Origin: Clitopilus passeckerianus
Lineage: Eukaryota > Basidiomycota > Agaricomycetes > Agaricales > Entolomataceae
NCBI GenBank assembly: GCA_944990035.1
Contig: CALYLX010000155.1
Coordinates: 496,001 to 560,000 of the forward strand
DNA: 64,000 bases
Direction: 5' to 3'
Positions within the stretch are counted from its first letter, which is position 1. Each line of letters opens with the position of its first letter. Positions 35,240 to 48,182 of the stretch are shown one piece after another. Position numbers and translations under genes: made by a program. Below the pieces are notes generated by a model. The model saw only the letters and a list, made by a program, of their open reading frames with translations. It searched no databases and had not been told where the DNA came from.

Positions 35240-35971
35240 GAAGAAGAAACGTGGGGGCAGAGCGGGGAGTAATCCACACAGGAGCGATAAGGGAATGGAG
35301 ATGGAAAAATTCATGGTCAGGCAGGCGCAATGTACAAAAGGTCCAGAGGCATGACCAGGCTCGGCGGGTCGGGATGTTTGCAGACCCGGAAGTCAAGTTT
35401 CAATAATGGCGGCTAGGAAGCCGCGGGATGCAATGTTTTGTTGACAAGATGAGGAACAGAAATCTTTTCTTTCCTTTTCGTGCTTTGTTGCAATGTCGGT
35501 TTCCCCGACTCCTCAATTGCTTCACAGCCGGTCCAGGAACCTGGCTTGAACTTCTGCGGCTACGAAAACTTTTCGTTGCAGACAACATCAGATAGCCTAT
35601 TTCATTTCGCCTTTCGCAAGCGTGCTGGCTTGGGAAGAAAGCCCAAGGGCCTTTGGACAGATGATGAGGTGACTCGTAGTTCAATATCCTTTTGGCAACG
35701 AAACAAGAATCCCAGGGTTAAGGTTGCAGCGAATCAAGCATGGAGCCCAGGCCTATTTACACCAATTCTCGGCGGGGTTTCCGCGAGTCAAGTGTCAAGG
35801 AAAACGAGGAAAGAGACGGCGCGTCCTTGAAGTACTATGAGCAGGTCAAGGTGCAACATGGGGAAATGATGGCCCAACATGGCAGCGAGGCTGAATAAGG
35901 CAACACCGCCAACCACCTCTGCCTCACGTTAACCACATTCTTCTATTGTAACCTCATAATTTTGTATTATA
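35240..35971. other. Intergenic upstream of XRN1
   Basis: Divergent promoter region between the unidentified minus gene and XRN1. An open plus-strand frame (35480-35830) exists but has no motif I can support. Confidence 0.4.
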
Positions 35972-38900
35972 ATGGGTGCGTAGCTCTGCAGAAGCTTTGT
36001 TGGGCGGTTTACTGAAGTCTTGGATGAACAGGCATTCCTAAAGTGAGTGGTACCAAATTAGCACGCCGCGTTTCAAGAAATTGAAGATTTGCTAGTTTTT
36101 CCGTTATATTTCGTGAGTATGCGTTTCCAACGAGTGCAATGCGATCTTTAAGCTTTAAACAGAGAACGGTATCCTTTGACATCCCAGCTTATTCAAGAGA
36201 ACAAGATCCCCGAGTTTGGTTGGTTTTTGTTGAGGTTTGCCCATTTCAAGAGACTAACATCATGCTCAGACAATCTATATCTCGACTTCAATGGGATCAT
36301 TCACAACTGTACGCAATGACTGCTGCGGAGATTATAGATGCCGGTACTGACTCTTTGAGGCAGGTTCTCACCCAAACGATGAAGATGCCCATTTCCGCAT
36401 GTCCGAAGAACAAATTTTCACCTCCATTTTCGCCTACGTGGACCACCTCTTTGGAAAAATCAAGCCAAAGAAACTCTTCTTCATGGCGGTGGATGGGTGT
36501 GCTCCCAGAGCAAAGATGAATCAGCAACGGAGTCGTCGGTTTAGAACAGCAAAGGAAGCTCAAGAGGTTCGAGAGAAGGCCTTGAGCAAAGGCGAGAAAT
36601 TGCCCGATGAGAAGGCGTTTGACAGTAACTGTATCACTCCTGGTATGTTGATTCCCTGGTCCTGCTTCGTGGCCGTGTTTGAACTGCAATTACAGGTACA
36701 CCGTTCATGGCACGTCTCTCAGAGCAACTCAGGTACTTCGTCAACAAGAAGATCACCGAAGACTCCAATTGGAGGAACGTCAAAGTTGTATTATCTGGGC
36801 ACGAAGTACCGGGTGAGGGAGAACACAAGATTATGGAGTATATCCGCCTGTCTCGTGCACAGCCGGACTACAACCCCAACGTCAGGCATTGTCTGTATGG
36901 GCTGGATGCAGATTTGATAATGTTGGGCCTGTTGAGCCACGATCCTCACTTCTGCCTTCTGCGAGAGGAGGTGAAGTTTGGGCCTGGGTCAAGGAAGAAG
37001 CAAAATACCAGGTCAGTTGGGGTATGCAGCTTTTAGTGCCCATTCATCTGACATCCATTCGCCTAACAGTCTGGAGTCGATAAACTTCTATCTGCTACAT
37101 CTCTGCCTCATGCGCGAGTATCTCGACCTTGAGTTCAGGGAGATAGAGCCCGTCCTCCCCTTCGACTACAGTTTGGAGCGAGTGATTGATGACTTCATCC
37201 TCCTCGCCGTTTTCGTTGGCAATGATTTCCTGCCAAATCTACCGGACTTGCATATCCACGAGAACGGTCTGGAGAGGCTGTTTGAAGTCTACAAGAAGGT
37301 GCTTCCAGGTCTCGGTTGGTTTGATTCTGTATGCTCTATTGCTAGCCTAGGCTCATAATTTAACGCAGACGGATACATCAACGAGAGTGGTACAATTAAT
37401 GTGAGGCGTCTGCAAGTGGTCCTTGACCAGATGGCGGAGTGGGAGCAGGAAGTTTTCGAGAAGGAGTATGCGGATCTCAACTGGTACAAGGGCAAGCAAG
37501 CCAAACATGTCAAGGAGATGGAGATGGGCGAGAAGAGGGGAAAACTGGGTAATTATCATTTGCTCAACATAATTGATAATGTAACTAATCCTCACCTCCA
37601 GTCCTGACTGAACCTCAGCGTCAAATATTCGACGAGGTCAAATTATTCGTCATGGAGAATCGCAAGGCAGCTTCACCCGCACATACTCAAAGGGCCATAC
37701 TATCTATGAAGAACACATTCCCGGCCCGTGAACGCAAGTTCATCACCAAGCTCTCTGAAGACTTGCACCTCCATATCCGATGGGACGAATATGACAATGA
37801 CGACGAAAACATCGTCACATGGCGCTTCCCTGGCGCTCTAGAAGAGCCTGTCGACGCCAACGGTACATCTGGCACCTCAACACCGGGCTCAGGCGGAAAT
37901 GAGGCTGGCGACGAGGATGAGTGGGAGGACGAAGACGATGAAGAAGCGCGTGCAGCGGTTGACAGAGTCCTGAAAAAGTACGAGAAAGCGCCGTTCAAGA
38001 AGGACGACGACGAGGCTGGTTTTGATGCGAGATACGAGAGGAGCATCAAGGAAAAGATGGATGAGTGGAAGAGGGGGTATTACCGAGTAGGTCCTCCTTG
38101 CAGAACCGCCGAACATCTTTCACTCACGTAATTGTGACATTCTTCCTTTGCTTCCAGGGGAAACTGGAGATATCATTCGATGACCCCAAAGCCATGGGGG
38201 ACTTGGTCTATCGCTACGTTGAAGGCCTCCAATGGGTCATGCACTACTACTACAGTGGTGTCGCCTCTTGGGGATGGTTCTACAACTATCATTATGCACC
38301 TCGCATCTCAGGTGGATATATGCGTTTTTGATCTATCAACCTTCGTGTTTGCTGATTTGGGACATGTTTTTCATTTCTTTCCGTCGCCTTTGCAACCAAT
38401 AGATCTTCGCGGAATAGATCATATGGCGTTCTCCTTTGAGTTAGGCAAGCCCTTTAGGCCGTTTGAACAGCTTATGGGCGTGCTCCCAGCTGCGAGCAAA
38501 GAAAATATCCCGCTGGTGTACCGGGTCTGTCTGTTTCCTGATACTGCTCGCGCAGCTGATTCTCACATGGTTGCTGTTGCAGGATTTGATGTATGATGTT
38601 AATTCCCCGATTCTGGATTTCTACCCCACAGAGTTTGAATCCGATCTCAATGGCAAGAAGCAAGACTGGGAAGCTATCGTAAAGATTCCTTTTATTGATG
38701 AAGAACGACTGCTCAAGGCTATGGCGTGTACGTTCTGCCTGAGGTTTATTCCGTCGATATCTGGTTGCTTACAGCACTGTCCATCAGCTCGCGAACACCG
38801 TCTCACTGCTGATGAGACGAAGCGAAATTCTTTCGGGACAAGCACGGTCTTCTCGTATAACACCGGAGAGCCGACACTGTACCCATCCTCGCTACCTGGA

Positions 38901-41481
38901 TTCTTCCCGCCTTTGTACAGATGTACATGCAAGATGGATCCATTTGACCTTCCTACCCTCGACGGATTGCACCTCGTTCCTGGCCTCTGCGACGGCGTTA
39001 AAACAGGCAAAGATGCCCTCGCTGGCTTCCCCTCTCTCAATACTCTCCCACATACAGCATCATTAGGGTTCCATGGCGTTAATGTCCATGGTTCCGAGTC
39101 ACGCAACAAATCCATGGTTGTCCGTATCCGGAACCCGCACGAGCACGCGAAGACGGAGGAGATCGCTCGGCGAATGATTGGGGAGAGGGTCTTCATGAAT
39201 TGGCCATTCCTGCAAGAAGGAAAAGTCATGGCCGTTTCTGATTCACTCTTCAAATTCGAGAAGATGTCCATCGTTCCAGGCACTCCGCTAAAAGTGGTTT
39301 CGACCCCGCATTCCCCGCAAGGATTGGGTCACTGGGAGATGAAGGCCGAGAGGATCGAGCAGGTGTATTCCAAGAAAGCTGGTGTGATCACTGAGGCTGT
39401 CGATGTTCTTCTCCATGTGCGACCTCTGAAGGGTAAGTTTATTGTTAATTGGTTTCCATTCCAGAATTTTGATGGTGTATGCTTCCCAGGTCTCAAGCGG
39501 CTGGAAGACGGCGCTTTCGTCAAGGACTACGAAGACCCCGCCAAGGAGGCGGAGCATGCGGTTCAGATGTGTCTGACCGAAGTCGCCTCGGAAGATCCTC
39601 GCTTCATTGAACGTGCTGCCCCGCCTTTGTCAGAGGAGTTCCCAGAGGGCACCAAGATCTTCTTCCTTGGAGAGCATGCCTATGGGGTCGCAGCACAGGT
39701 CTCAGCCACAGATGAGTCGACGCTTTCAGTGGTGTTAGCAGTGAGTGGTCATTCCATCTCTCTCCAATAACTAGCAGCTAACGTGACTCTAACTACTTCA
39801 GTTCTTCCCGGCCGAAAAATCAGAAAACGACCAGTTCAAGCAAATCGTGCGCGCTCGGAAGCAGGGTTCCTACTTCCCGTCATTCAAGGTCGCGGATATG
39901 GTCGGCCTCAGTGGACGCGCCTTGTCCAAGATCACGTCGAGTTTCATGGTCATCACATCCGATAATCAGAAGACCAATTTGGGCCTGAGCCTGAAGTTCG
40001 AGGCGAAGGCACTAAAAGTTGTTGAGTATTCCCGGAAAGATGGGCGCCACTGGGAGTTCAGTCAAAAGGCGGTAGATTTAATCCGGGAATACAAGGTTAG
40101 CGTCTTCCTTTTTCGTTGTGGCGTTTGCAGTATACTCATGACGCCCATAGTCCAAGTTTCCTGACTTGTTTGTGTGCCTTGACCGTGGCGGAGATGGTAT
40201 GACGTTCCCCTTGGAAAATGATTTTGGAAACAGTCTAATGAATTCTGATTTTCCCTCATAGCCATGGTGAAAGCATCCGCTATATTTGGCCAGGCTGATG
40301 CTGATGCTCGTGTGCGGGAGATCAAATCATGGCTGAAGTCCAAGGGCGTTCGTGACTTTGATCCTGTCTCATTGTTTTGTGACCAACTGAGCAAGGTGTG
40401 TTTTCCTGTTAAACACCCCTCCCCTAGAGACGCTGATCGACCCACTCTGCTACAGGATACTGTCACCGATATTGAACACCTTGCGGACAGCTTCTCCAAG
40501 AACAAGTCGCCTACCTCAATCAAGAAAGCGCTGGTGAAAGGCATTCCACGTCAAGCTGTTCTCAAGCCAGCACATGCCGTCTACAGATTACAGAACCAGC
40601 ACTTCGCCCTCGGGGATCGTGTGACGATGGTTCGAGATTCTGGAGGAGTCCCACTCTCGGTCAAAGGCGTGGTCATCGGCCTCAACTCCAAATCCATGGA
40701 TGTTGTTTGGGACGTACCATTCATGTCGGGTGTAACGTTGGGTGACCGGTACGTGAAGATCCTTTATGCTTGGTGAAACCATTGACTGATATCGTTCCGT
40801 GCAGGTGCTCGCAGTACCGTGGATCTACCGTGGAATTCAACAGTTGTCTAAACCTGACAAGTCCACAGTACATTGCTTCTACCAATCCCAAAGCACCTCC
40901 ACTTCCGCCCAACAACAATCCGCCATTCAACCCTAAGTTTGGGCCCCATCCTGCCATCCGACCCGCGCAAGGCCAAGAGGCAGCATCTGGATTCAAACCT
41001 GGCCCCGCTCAAAGGTGCTCTTACCCAATTATTGCCTAATTTGAGCCGTTATTGACATTCATCCTCTCTTTGCGCCCTCTCCTTGTGCATTAGTGATACT
41101 CGACCTGTCAGCATCATGTCAAATCCTAACCGCAACGGTCGTGGAGGCATGGCGAACGGACGAGGTGGAATGGCGAATGCAAGGGGTGGCCATCAACCCA
41201 AGCAGGCGTGGACTGCTACCCAGAATGCTCCACCTGTCGATGGTGCCAGCGCCTCCGCAAGCTCGGGTGCAGGCCCCACCTCGGTTGATACACCTGTCCA
41301 GAACCACGCAAATGGACATCCCCCACATCGTGGACGTAGTTTCAACCCAAGAGGGTTTGCAGGCCGAGGAGGCCGAGGTTTCGTACCGAACTTCGACAGA
41401 GGTCGAGGGGTGCCTCATAGAGGTGGTGGTGGATTCCGTGGTAGAGGAAGGGGTGGGCCGATTCCAACGCTATCCTCATGA
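35972..41481 (+). CDS. XRN1: 5'-3' exoribonuclease 1
   Basis: Large multi-exon gene. XRN1 degrades decapped 5'-monophosphate RNA processively in the cytoplasm and closes the mRNA decay pathway. The first three coding exons are tiny (35972-35975, 36032-36042, 36096-36112; 4, 11 and 17 nt) and build MGIPKFFRYIS, then [10 protein letters not shown]. Nuclease motifs follow in order: [63 protein letters not shown], and [16 protein letters not shown], supplying the acidic residues that bind the two metal ions. Further: DGYINESG, a [13 protein letters not shown] acidic linker, [38 protein letters not shown], then the PAZ/Tudor-, winged-helix- and SH3-like C-terminal domains ([20 protein letters not shown]). 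The end is a long disordered tail with many RGG repeats (41120-41460), suited to RNA or partner binding. XRN1 rather than nuclear RAT1 is favoured by the long C-terminal region with SH3-like segment. Confidence 0.95.
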
Positions 41482-42064
41482 GTACAACGACTCGAGCATA
41501 TGTGGCATTTCCGACCTTTCGGTTCGATGTACGAGTTATTATATCGATTATATTTTAGTTGGCAGGTGCTATGTAGTTAATACGTCAGCAGTTCCTGGTA
41601 TTATGGCAACTGCAAATACTGTAAATCTCAACCTAACGGCAAATGGAAGTACATTGTCCGGTATGCTCAGGACGCCGGGTCGATTCTGATGGAAGTGGTA
41701 ATTCATTTCCAGGCTCAAACCGCCACCACCACTTGGATTCTCTTGCCTCCTGCCTCATTGGCAGCCATAAAAACAACAGAAGTTGCCGGAAAGAATGGAA
41801 ATGCCCTCAGAGGGCAAGCGCAAATATGATGACTACAAGTCCTGGGCTCTGATAAAATGACGAGTCACAAGGTTATTCGGGAGCCACGCTGTCATTTATG
41901 GATGATGATATACCATTGAGAAATCAAGTTCGTTTGACTTGCGAAATGCTAGAGCATGCCGTTACCAGCCTATATGAAGCTGAGGAATTCGAGTCGGGTG
42001 CTCATTCCTCATCTCGCCGGCCACACAGCTACCTGCCTTTAAGGCGAGACCGTGCGCGACAAAC
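41482..42064. other. Intergenic
   Basis: About 580 bp between XRN1 and the SLATT gene, same strand. An in-frame or spliced upstream exon of the SLATT gene is possible but not supported. Confidence 0.4.
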
Positions 42065-43391
42065 ATGCTTGGATATATTGCCACCAACGAACCATCCAAT
42101 ACACAAGCTCCTGCAGCTACGTCTGGCACAGCGAATGCTCCAGGTACGCCAGTGGTCGGCGCCGAGCTCAAGGACGCGCCCACCCAGGTGCAACCAGAGA
42201 TGAAACCCTCCATCGCAATAACCGGCGTGGACAAGCTGAACGCAGAACCCGCACCTCTGCAAGGCCCTGTTGCTTCGTCGTCGGCTTCACAGCCCGACTC
42301 TCGGCCAATCCGCGTATTTATTGAATCCAAAGGGACTCAAACGCTCGAGCGGTCAACCCCTCCATCTCCATCGACCCAGAAACAACCTTCATCCCAGTTT
42401 CGCCCTCCGCCCGCGCCAGCACCAGCTCATACACAAGATACGACACCAGCATCATACTCTAACTCAGGCAGGAGAACCAGTAGGAACATTTACTTGGACC
42501 CCTTACCACCATTGCCAGAAACGGCGAATATCCTTCCAGCAGCTAAGGGCTTGGTTCCAACAACTGCCTCGGGCAGTAACAGAAACGGCGCAGATGTTGT
42601 TAGCGACAATAGCAGCAGAGAAGGTGTTGAGATGGATGCCACTGGCCGAACCAGGGCCGGAAGTGCAGTAATCCACACACGGGCCACTCGGAACTCCACC
42701 TACGACGACAAAGAGTTCGGAATAATCGATAGAGAAAAGGTTCGTCTTGACTCCTTCAAACGATCGATTCAGCTGCTCAATGTGAACATAGGCCATGAAT
42801 GGCAGCAGTCTCAGCCGCGGAACCACCCTCGTCGGAAGTAAACACTTTCCAGCCACACCACATCATTCCTCAACGTCCAAGAAATCTCTGGCTGAACGCC
42901 TTCAGCCTACTTTAGATACTGCAATTTCTCAAAGAGCCAAATATGCTGCAAAGGCGCGACGCACAGGCGTTACTTTGAACGTCGCGATTGGTGCCCAGGT
43001 GTTCTTGGGTGCCCTTGTGACGGGTTTATCGGCTATTGGTAGTGGAACAGGGAAGAGCGTAAGTTCGCGGTTCTAATACTTACCGCAATCTAGTATTTTG
43101 ATGGTTCTCCACCAGACCGGAACAGCTACCGCCGTTCTGGGTGGTTTCTCGACCCTTTGCGCGTCATATCTCGCCCGGGCTCGCGGTTCCAGTGAACCCG
43201 AATTATCAATCACTCGCGTTAAGGATCTTGAACAGTTCACAAGAGAATGTCAAGCCTTCATGATGGATTACGGCCATATTGTGATCGATGATGACGATGC
43301 TGAGAAGGACGCATCTGACCGAGACCTGGAGCAGCGAGTATTCCGCTTGCGAGAAAGGTTCGAAGAGTTACTAGGGAACGGTAGTGGGTGA
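42065..43391 (+). CDS. Fungal SLATT-domain two-TM protein
   Basis: Three exons (42065-42739, 42792-43058, 43116-43391), about 405 aa, all GT-AG and in frame. The first ~240 residues are disordered and rich in Pro, Ser and Thr. The C-terminal third starts LAERLQPTLDTAISQRAKYA, followed by two hydrophobic helices (LNVAIGAQVFLGALVTGLSA and ATAVLGGFSTLCASYLARA) and an amphipathic helix with ECQAFMMDYGHIV. That pattern of helix, two membrane spans and helix is the SMODS/SLOG-associating 2TM effector (SLATT) domain, fungal branch. In prokaryotes SLATT proteins are predicted pore-forming effectors coupled to nucleotide-signal sensors; the role in fungi is not established. A donor-like GTGAGT overlaps the end of the last exon (43389), so a further exon could exist. 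Confidence 0.78.
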
Positions 43392-44434
43392 GTTAGACCC
43401 GATAGTCCTTGGCTTTGACAAAGTTAGCTAACTCTTGCGAAGGGAACGTAAACTTTCACCTCCAGTTTAACCGCCAAACTGCAACGGCCTTCCGTAAGGC
43501 AGCTTGAACCATCCCTTTGGCCTCGTTTCTAATTTCGTTCGTCGTTATAATTTGTTCATGTGATACCCTGTTTTTGCAATCAAGTATGCTTTTGCCCGTG
43601 CACCTCTCCCGTGTCTATGGAAATCGGATATAAATGGCAGATTTTGTGTTTACTAGGCTGGTTCGTCACCTGGTAAAATTACATGCGAACGACGATTCTT
43701 TTGCGCTTGATCTGTTTTTCTGCACTTCATCGGTCCCGATCATACCCTCGGCCATAACCTCTGCAAGCCTCTGACACCTTAGGAGGGTGTGTCCCGAGTT
43801 CTACCTCTTGGTCGATTCAGCTCATTCTCGTTGTAGAAAATGGTCAAGGAATGGCTCTGGTTTCCTCGTCAACATGAACTGTCTATACGAACCTGAGAAC
43901 CGATTACCGGTGTTTTAGAAGGTAATAGTCGCACACAAGCGGACAGAAACCGCAAGATTCATATGACCAACAGCTTCTCGTGTGTTATCCTAGATGTTTC
44001 CCAAGTGAGGCTTACAGGTTCCAGGCGAACAGCGACACATGGATGGGCACTCCTGGAGATGTTATTAGTATCAGGAACATTTATCCGGGGGCATATGCCA
44101 TAATAAACTTCCGACATTCTAGCTAGCAGTGTTTGGGCGCCCAGGAGGAACAAAATGAAATATGGCTGACAATGGTACGTGCTTCGGATCGTCGACACCG
44201 GAGGCTTGCTTATGATATACGACCAGAGAGAAAATTCTTGCCATCAATAATCAGTGCTCAATGGCAATTGGAGTGGATATACTTAGACCTGTCATGGGCT
44301 TTGCAGCTCCTCGAATCAAGCCCAAGGCCCAGAGAAAGGCTTCGCAGCCCTATCGATGAAAGGCTCTACGAATCTGGATAAACCTGTATCGGTCGCGCTT
44401 GGTGCGAGACAGGATGCTTTACAGAAGCTGAGCT
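43392..44434. other. Intergenic
   Basis: About 1 kb without a supported gene. Confidence 0.45.
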
Positions 44435-46045
44435 GTGGCTCATAACGTCGGCTTTCTATGGCTTGTCGTCCTTGGTTACAACAGCGGGGAACTTTTTTCA
44501 CGACACGCCCCCCCCCCTCCCCCCAATGATATCAAGAAAGGGTTGCCAGACCTCGGCCATCTCCCTTACAACGCTAAGCTTGCGGCGCAGGCTGCTATAG
44601 TGGAGGAGGTGGCGAAGCCTGAGACCACTGACAGCCTCGTGGCGGAGGTCCAAGCTCTCGCTGACAGCACCAGCGAGGTTGACGAAGCCTCCGAGTGTGT
44701 TGGAATCGGACGCGGCCACGTTTGCTAGTACGACAACGACTATGAGGACAAGTAGGGTATCACATCCCCAGGTTTCAACCGACTTGGGTTGGATATCAGA
44801 AGGTATTTTGATTTTTTTTTCTCTGAGTGATACCTGCTGATTGTTTTTAGATCAGCGATGGATTGAAATTCTTGGAGTTCTCGTAATGTCGCAACCAAGA
44901 CCGAGACTTACATCAAAGGTTCGTCGAAGTAAAATAAAGCAAACAATTCTCAACGCGAGTATTTTTATAGACTTTTCCTCAAGTTGAGGTTATCCAGACT
45001 AAAGATGAGTTGGCAGACGCCAGATTGGGCCTCAACGCCCTCGTCAAGGTTCGTTGCTGAATTTGTTGCATGCCCACTCTCCATACTCAATTGTTTATAG
45101 CGCCACGATCCTTTTGCCAAGAAAATCAGCGCTGAACGGACCGTTCACGCGGCGCAGAAGCTCTCCCAGCACTTCATCGACCTTCAAAATGATCTCGTGG
45201 CGTTCGAGAACACATTCGACGCTTTTGCAGAGGGCCATAAAGTCGAACTCGACGCTGGCATTTATCACAAGGAAGCCGACATCGAGCAACTTAGCCTCGA
45301 CCTATAACAGTGCGTAATGTCAACACTCCGTATCGGAGCTTAGCCTCATTCTCCTAGCAGCGAGACTGTGATCATGGCTATGGGTATCTCGTTTGCAAGT
45401 ACGGTTTACGCTGCCGGTTCCGGTGCACTCGGTGCTATGGCTGCTCTCAGGCCCATTGGTCCTGCTGTTGCTCTCGGGATTGTCGTAAGTCTCTATATCC
45501 TGTGAGACGATCGTGAAGACATCTTGACCATTCCTTGCAGATTATCCGAGCCATCGCAGCTCGCTAAATTCACAACTCTCAGCCTTCGTGATAAAGATGG
45601 TATGAGCATCTATGATGTCCCTCGAACCGATGGTGACCTCTGTTTTCAGTCCCGCAAAAAGACTTGGACAAACCACTCCAAGACCTTAACGATCTCAAAG
45701 ATATGCTGAAACGATTGGGAGAGCTAAAGGCTATTCTGGACAACCAGAAAGCAGATATCACTGGTTTCCGTAAGCGTCTCGACCGTTTCGTCACCATTCG
45801 AGGCTTCGTGAGTTGTTTATTCCTTTTATACAGTATGTTCCTCTATTCATCCTTCTCTGGGTGAGGCGTGACGCTGACTCTGAGCTTCACGCCGCTGTTG
45901 GCGATCAGGGTTCTAAGAATGTTCGTCTCGTGTCTTCGTTGATTCCCAAAGGCTATCTGACAACTTACTTAGGCTTTCAGGCAGAGCATAACTTGTATCA
46001 AGGACTCGTATACCAAGCTTTTGTACGCGACCACCGTCACGCTTA
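44435..46045 (+). CDS. Unassigned helical protein with central hydrophobic segment
   Basis: A chain of plus-strand coding segments at about 44510-44728, 44972-45053, 45100-45306, 45363-45485, 45655-45810 and 45865-46045, separated by short intron-like gaps with GT and AG borders. Composition is strongly helical and charged, with heptad-like segments (for example KDLDKPLQDLNDLKDMLKRL and NDLVAFENTFDAFAEG). In the middle lies a 30-40 residue Ala/Gly/Ile-rich hydrophobic stretch (around 45375-45485). Coiled coil, hydrophobic hairpin, coiled coil is the layout of several alpha-helical membrane-inserting proteins, including pore-forming families; that comparison is structural analogy only and no family motif was identified. 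The exact start and splice sites were not resolved. Could equally be a structural or membrane-remodelling protein. Confidence 0.4.
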
Positions 46046-46894
46046 ACCATGAAGCAAAGGATTAAATATCGTCATTTACCAATCATTTACTAGTACTTTC
46101 GCATTTTATTTCTGAGTGCCGACGTGACCGTTGTACTCGATTTACACAATTGAAACGACCGATGCTTCTTTATCCTTTTTTGCAGGCTTCATGATGTATT
46201 CCGGAATAAGGAAAAGCTCAATGAGCGTTCCGCGTCACTATACCAAACTTGGTCGTACGAAATCCAAGAGTAGAAGACGGTACTCCAGATGTGTTCAAAA
46301 ACATGGCATGCGTGAGTTTGTCGCGATTCCCTGAGCGGTCATTACTGCTGGTTATCGTCATGATTATGAAGGGTGGGCGTCCCTAGGCAGTTCATCCAGT
46401 GCGAAGATGGCAAGATGACGAGGATGCGTTTAGGCGCGTACACAGCCTCTGAAGGAAAATGACCTCATAGCCATGAGGCGAGCTCGCCTGCCACGTCGAT
46501 CCCAATATCCAAAAAAAATATCAGCAAGAACCCAGCAATGGTATTCCATTCAGAAAACCATACATGCGAATAAAAATATGCGTATATCTAGAAGGTCTAT
46601 GTCTGAGAGTGGGGGGTGAACTAGGTATCATCATCGTCGTGTACGTGTAATGCGAGCCAGAACCGTCTAGTAAGGATAGTATTAAATGCAAGAAAGTGTG
46701 ACCTCGACCTTCCCAAAGAGATGAGGAAAAAGAGATGAACACAGGCATGTGGATGCATGGGTGATTAAGGTAGTGGGTAGTCGTCGGATGGGTACCAGTC
46801 CAAATGCAACAAATCAGATATAGACCCATAGAATGAAGAGTGAATGGGATGGGTGTGGGGTGGGCGCGTCACACCAGGAAAGGAGGTCAACCGC
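46046..46894. other. Intergenic
   Basis: Convergent 3' flanks of the unassigned helical gene and cytochrome c; no gene supported. Confidence 0.45.
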
Positions 46895-47400
46895 TTAGGC
46901 GGTGGATTCCTTGAGGTAGGTAACGAGGTCATTCCTGTCCTTGTCCTTCTTCAAGCCAGCGAAGGCCATTTTAGTACCAGGGATATACTGGAAGGAAGAA
47001 AGGACCGTCAGAACTTCGCGTTAGGCGGTACGAATAAGCGAGAACACACACCTTCTTGGGGTTCTCGAGGTACTCGAAGAGTGTGTTCTCGTCCCAGGTG
47101 ATGCCCTTGTTAATGTTGGCAGCGGTGTATGAGAAGCCATCGGCCTGACCAGTCTTGCGACCGAAGATGCTGGATTGGAAGTCAGTAACGCCTTGGTTTC
47201 TTTGAAGACCTGCAAATACTCACCCGTGGAGGTTAGGGCCGACCTTGTGTACGCCACCAGCCTCAAGAGTGTGGCATTGAGCACAGCGGGTCTTGAAGAG
47301 AGAAGCTCCCTTGGCAGAGTCACCTACATGGTTGAAAGCGCGTCAGTTCTTCCATAGGCATCGCGGCAACGAGCAAGCACATACCAGCAGCGAAAGGCAT
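46895..47400 (-). CDS. CYC1: Cytochrome c
   Basis: Minus strand, four exons: 47400-47385, 47323-47224, 47169-47052 and 46987-46895; 108 aa exactly in frame. Starts [19 protein letters not shown], with the heme-attachment motif CAQCH, then [31 protein letters not shown], and [11 protein letters not shown], where the Met is the sixth heme ligand. The C-terminal helix is [16 protein letters not shown]. It carries electrons from complex III to complex IV in the mitochondrial intermembrane space. The first exon ends after 16 nt, so the intron lies within codon 6. Length and all heme ligands are canonical. Confidence 0.97.
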
Positions 47401-48182
47401 TTTTTGTATGTATTAAATACAAGAAGAAGAAATTAAGGAGGTAGATGTGTTGTCCGAATAACGAGCGGAGGTGGCTCCTGCAAAAGATTTATAGAAACGG
47501 AATTTGGTCGAGATCACGTGAAGAGCCGGTTTAACCCGTCTATTCCGAGCCAATGGGAGGAGTTGCATTTTTCACGGGGAGTCATGATTGCCGGCGAGCC
47601 GAGCAAGGCCGAACGAGGCGGACGCAAAAATTTGGCGTCGGCCCTCTCGGTGGATACCTCTTACGCTGCTTTGCTGGCGATGAAATGCTGGCAGCAAGTA
47701 AATCGGCTAAGGATTTGTAACAGGAGGCATTTGACTCTGAGATTTCTAGCATTTATAATCTCATCGAATCATGAGAGCGCCAGATTAGATATTCAACAGT
47801 AGCCAGGCAAATCAAAGCTGTATCAGGCAAGCATCAGGCGGCGAAATAAAACACACGGATTTTGTGGCCAACACTTTTACCGAGTTTTCGCAGATCTTAC
47901 TGAGAACTGCCTAAGTCCTCACTCTGCATAGCAAATAATCGTCCCGAATGACCATTGCTCGGCGTGGCTTGCCAAACTCCACAGAAGATGGATATAAATG
48001 GTCAGTCGCGTCGGTAACGCGCCTAATATTACCGGCAAGTTAAGCCCATTCGTTAACAATTGCCGTTTAGACGTGCCACCACCGTCACTACCATCCGAAC
48101 CACGAGCTCTGGGTTTCGCAGGCGCCCGTCAACGACTCGGGCAGGATAGCTGTAAGGTTCTACTCCTTGTCCCATACGAGAT
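47401..48182. other. Intergenic (divergent promoters)
   Basis: About 780 bp between the divergent cytochrome c and hydrolase genes. No further gene supported. Confidence 0.45.

Noticed and set aside
42503..42856. 117-codon minus-strand frame inside the SLATT gene
   Set aside because: Antisense shadow of a well-supported coding exon.
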